Origin: Lachnotalea glycerini
GTDB taxonomy: Bacteria; Bacillota; Clostridia; Lachnospirales; Lachnospiraceae
Assembly (NCBI RefSeq): GCF_003201285.1
Contig: NZ_QICS01000004.1
Span: 1-64,000 of the forward strand
DNA length: 64,000 nucleotides
Direction: 5' to 3'
Below are positions 62,788 to 64,000 of the stretch, one piece after another. The position numbers and the translations under genes were made by a program. How positions within the stretch are numbered: the first letter of the stretch is position 1; each line of letters starts with the position of its first letter. Below the pieces are notes generated by a model that did no database searches, had not been told where the DNA came from, and worked only from the letters and a program-made list of their open reading frames with translations.

Positions 62788-63910
62788 ACAAATAAAAACA
62801 ATGGATCAATTAAAGGATAGCAAACTTCTCTATGATAAGAAAGTTCCACCCTTTGGTTATATGATTCTCATAACCGTCACTTTACTGTTAGTTGCAGTCA
62901 TCATATGGAGCATTAAGACACCTAAGATATACATAATAAAATCAAGTGGTGTCGTGCAAAGCATGAATAAAAATTATGCCATGTCACCTTATACAGGAGA
63001 GATTGTGACAATTAATATCAAGGAAGGTATGAATGTTGAAGAAGGAGATGTGCTATTCGAAATTAAAAGTGGCGACTTGGATTTACAGGGAGAGCAGTTA
63101 GAAGGGCAAAAGCAAATCTATGAAACCCAGATTGCACAATACCAAAAGCTGGTAAAATCCATCAAAGATGACACCAACTATTTTAACCAGTCTAACACAG
63201 AAGATAGTTTGTATTACAGTCAGTATGAGGCTTATAAGAGCCAGGTGGATCAAAATACGATGGATGCTTCTGTGTATAAAGCCTCAGGTTATTCGGATGA
63301 GCAAATTGAAAATGAACTCATTAAAAATCAAAATAAAATTACAGAGGTATATTATTCTGCGATTAAATCCGCAGAGGATTCCATTTTGCAAAGTCAAACT
63401 CAATTAGATTCTATTCGTGCACAACTGGATGCAATCGGAACAGGGCAGGAACAGTATAGTGTGAAAGCAAATACTTCAGGGAAAGTTCATATGATGGCGG
63501 AATATAAAACGGGAATGGTAGTTCAGGCGACTCAGGCATTAGCCAGCATTTCCTCTGAAAATGATAAGTATGTGATACAGGCCAATGTTTCAGCAGACGA
63601 TGCAGCAAGAATAAAGGTAGGAGATATGACGGATGTTGCAGTGCTTGGATTGACGCAGAGTGTGTATGGAACCATATCAGGTAAGGTAACAGAAATTGAC
63701 AGCGATGTATCAACATCAGAAAGCAGTGACTCAAGTAGTCCAAGTGCCTATTTTAAAATAATGATAGAACCGGATTATACCTACTTAGTTAGTAAAGCAG
63801 GAGATAAGATTAATCTTAGCAATGGTTTAATGGTAGAAGCAAGGATTCAATATGACAAAGTGACCTATTTTAATTACGTACTAGAAGGACTTGGTGTATT
63901 AACAAGATAA
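62780..63910 (+). CDS. HlyD-type membrane fusion protein
   Basis: A 376-aa protein with one N-terminal helix (about 31-50). It has a biotinyl-lipoyl-like half motif (SPYTGEIVTINIKEGMNVEE), a coiled-coil hairpin (about 100-210), the second lipoyl half and a beta-barrel (about 220-370). Such proteins assist C39-type exporters in Gram-positives. The start at 62780 (MSKQIK) overlaps the preceding stop and has GGAGAG before it, better than the upstream ATG at 62756. It probably works with the transporter at 56561. Confidence 0.85.
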   Translation: MSKQIKTMDQLKDSKLLYDKKVPPFGYMILITVTLLLVAVIIWSIKTPKIYIIKSSGVVQSMNKNYAMSPYTGEIVTINIKEGMNVEEGDVLFEIKSGDLDLQGEQLEGQKQIYETQIAQYQKLVKSIKDDTNYFNQSNTEDSLYYSQYEAYKSQVDQNTMDASVYKASGYSDEQIENELIKNQNKITEVYYSAIKSAEDSILQSQTQLDSIRAQLDAIGTGQEQYSVKANTSGKVHMMAEYKTGMVVQATQALASISSENDKYVIQANVSADDAARIKVGDMTDVAVLGLTQSVYGTISGKVTEIDSDVSTSESSDSSSPSAYFKIMIEPDYTYLVSKAGDKINLSNGLMVEARIQYDKVTYFNYVLEGLGVLTR

Positions 63911-63969
63911 ATAAAAAGTTTTGTAACGAATGGAGTATAAATCAAAATACAGGGTGATGGGTTGATAAG

Positions 63970-64000
63970 ATGAAAAAGTTAAATATAATCATATTATGTT
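63970..64000 (+). CDS. Start of a further gene, cut by the window edge
   Basis: ATG at 63970 follows GGGTGATGGG and opens MKKLNIIILC, which looks like the start of a signal peptide. Too short to identify. Confidence 0.4.
   Translation, partial: MKKLNIIILC

Noticed and set aside
1-64000. tRNA or rRNA genes
   Set aside because: No cloverleaf with a TTCRANNC arm or rRNA segments was recognised on either strand.

Overview
The window looks like chromosomal DNA of an AT-rich, anaerobic Firmicute, most likely a Lachnospiraceae (Clostridium cluster XIVa) relative. This is inferred from strong AGGAGG-type ribosome binding sites, frequent GTG/TTG starts, the GdpP-RplI-DnaB gene order, a pyruvate formate-lyase operon, MecA, several YesM/YesN two-component systems beside ABC sugar importers, and secretion genes with the double-glycine leaders typical of gut clostridia. 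No species is claimed.

Layout. 1-320: the 3' end of a group II intron abutting one copy of a dispersed structured repeat. 0.5-6.6 kb: a CdaR/PucR-type regulator, the c-di-AMP phosphodiesterase GdpP, ribosomal protein L9, replicative helicase DnaB and a MerR-type regulator. 6.6-10.5 kb (minus strand): a pyruvate formate-lyase operon in which the enzyme is split. The core PflB lacks the glycyl-radical domain, which is a separate 83-aa protein. A 69-aa glycine-less, cysteine-rich relative, the activase PflA and a 2[4Fe-4S] ferredoxin complete the operon, behind a promoter with an operator in its spacer. 10.6-20 kb: a DUF1858 redox protein, MecA, a kinase/ParA-like fusion with a second ParA-like protein, cell-wall enzymes (GH18 with SH3, amidase), then Sua5, RpiB, Upp and dCMP deaminase.

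20-32.5 kb: a probable pectin/oligogalacturonide locus. It has a YesN/YesM sensor pair, a KdgF-like cupin, a sugar ABC importer without its ATPase, a large unknown enzyme, an intracellular GH28 and an AraC regulator. 32.8-43.7 kb: an L-fucose-type locus with FucI, a second YesN/YesM pair coupled to a sugar-binding protein, a complete ribose/galactose-type ABC importer and the mutarotase FucU. No fuculokinase or aldolase lies in the window. 44-46.6 kb: exonuclease III, an SRAP/HMCES-type protein and a secreted zinc phospholipase C-like protein.

46.7-64 kb is the accessory, antagonism-related end. It holds an ABC transporter half with a degenerate nucleotide-binding domain; a complete circular-bacteriocin cluster of the uberolysin type on the minus strand (precursor, large membrane protein, SpoIIM/DUF95 protein, ATPase, small hydrophobic immunity candidate); a Y-family polymerase with a small partner; a sugar-binding protein; a metallo-beta-lactamase-fold hydrolase; a LytTR fragment; and a second secretion locus. 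That locus has a C39-peptidase ABC transporter, two precursors with nearly identical 29-aa double-glycine leaders but unrelated cores, three small two-helix membrane proteins, an M50-type metalloprotease, an unknown protein and an HlyD-type adaptor. A degraded piece of the C39 transporter gene lies before the second precursor and records how the pair arose by duplication and deletion. A roughly 170-190 bp structured repeat occurs three times (143-315, 23532-23702, 43800-43985), and the intron sits inside one of its hairpins.
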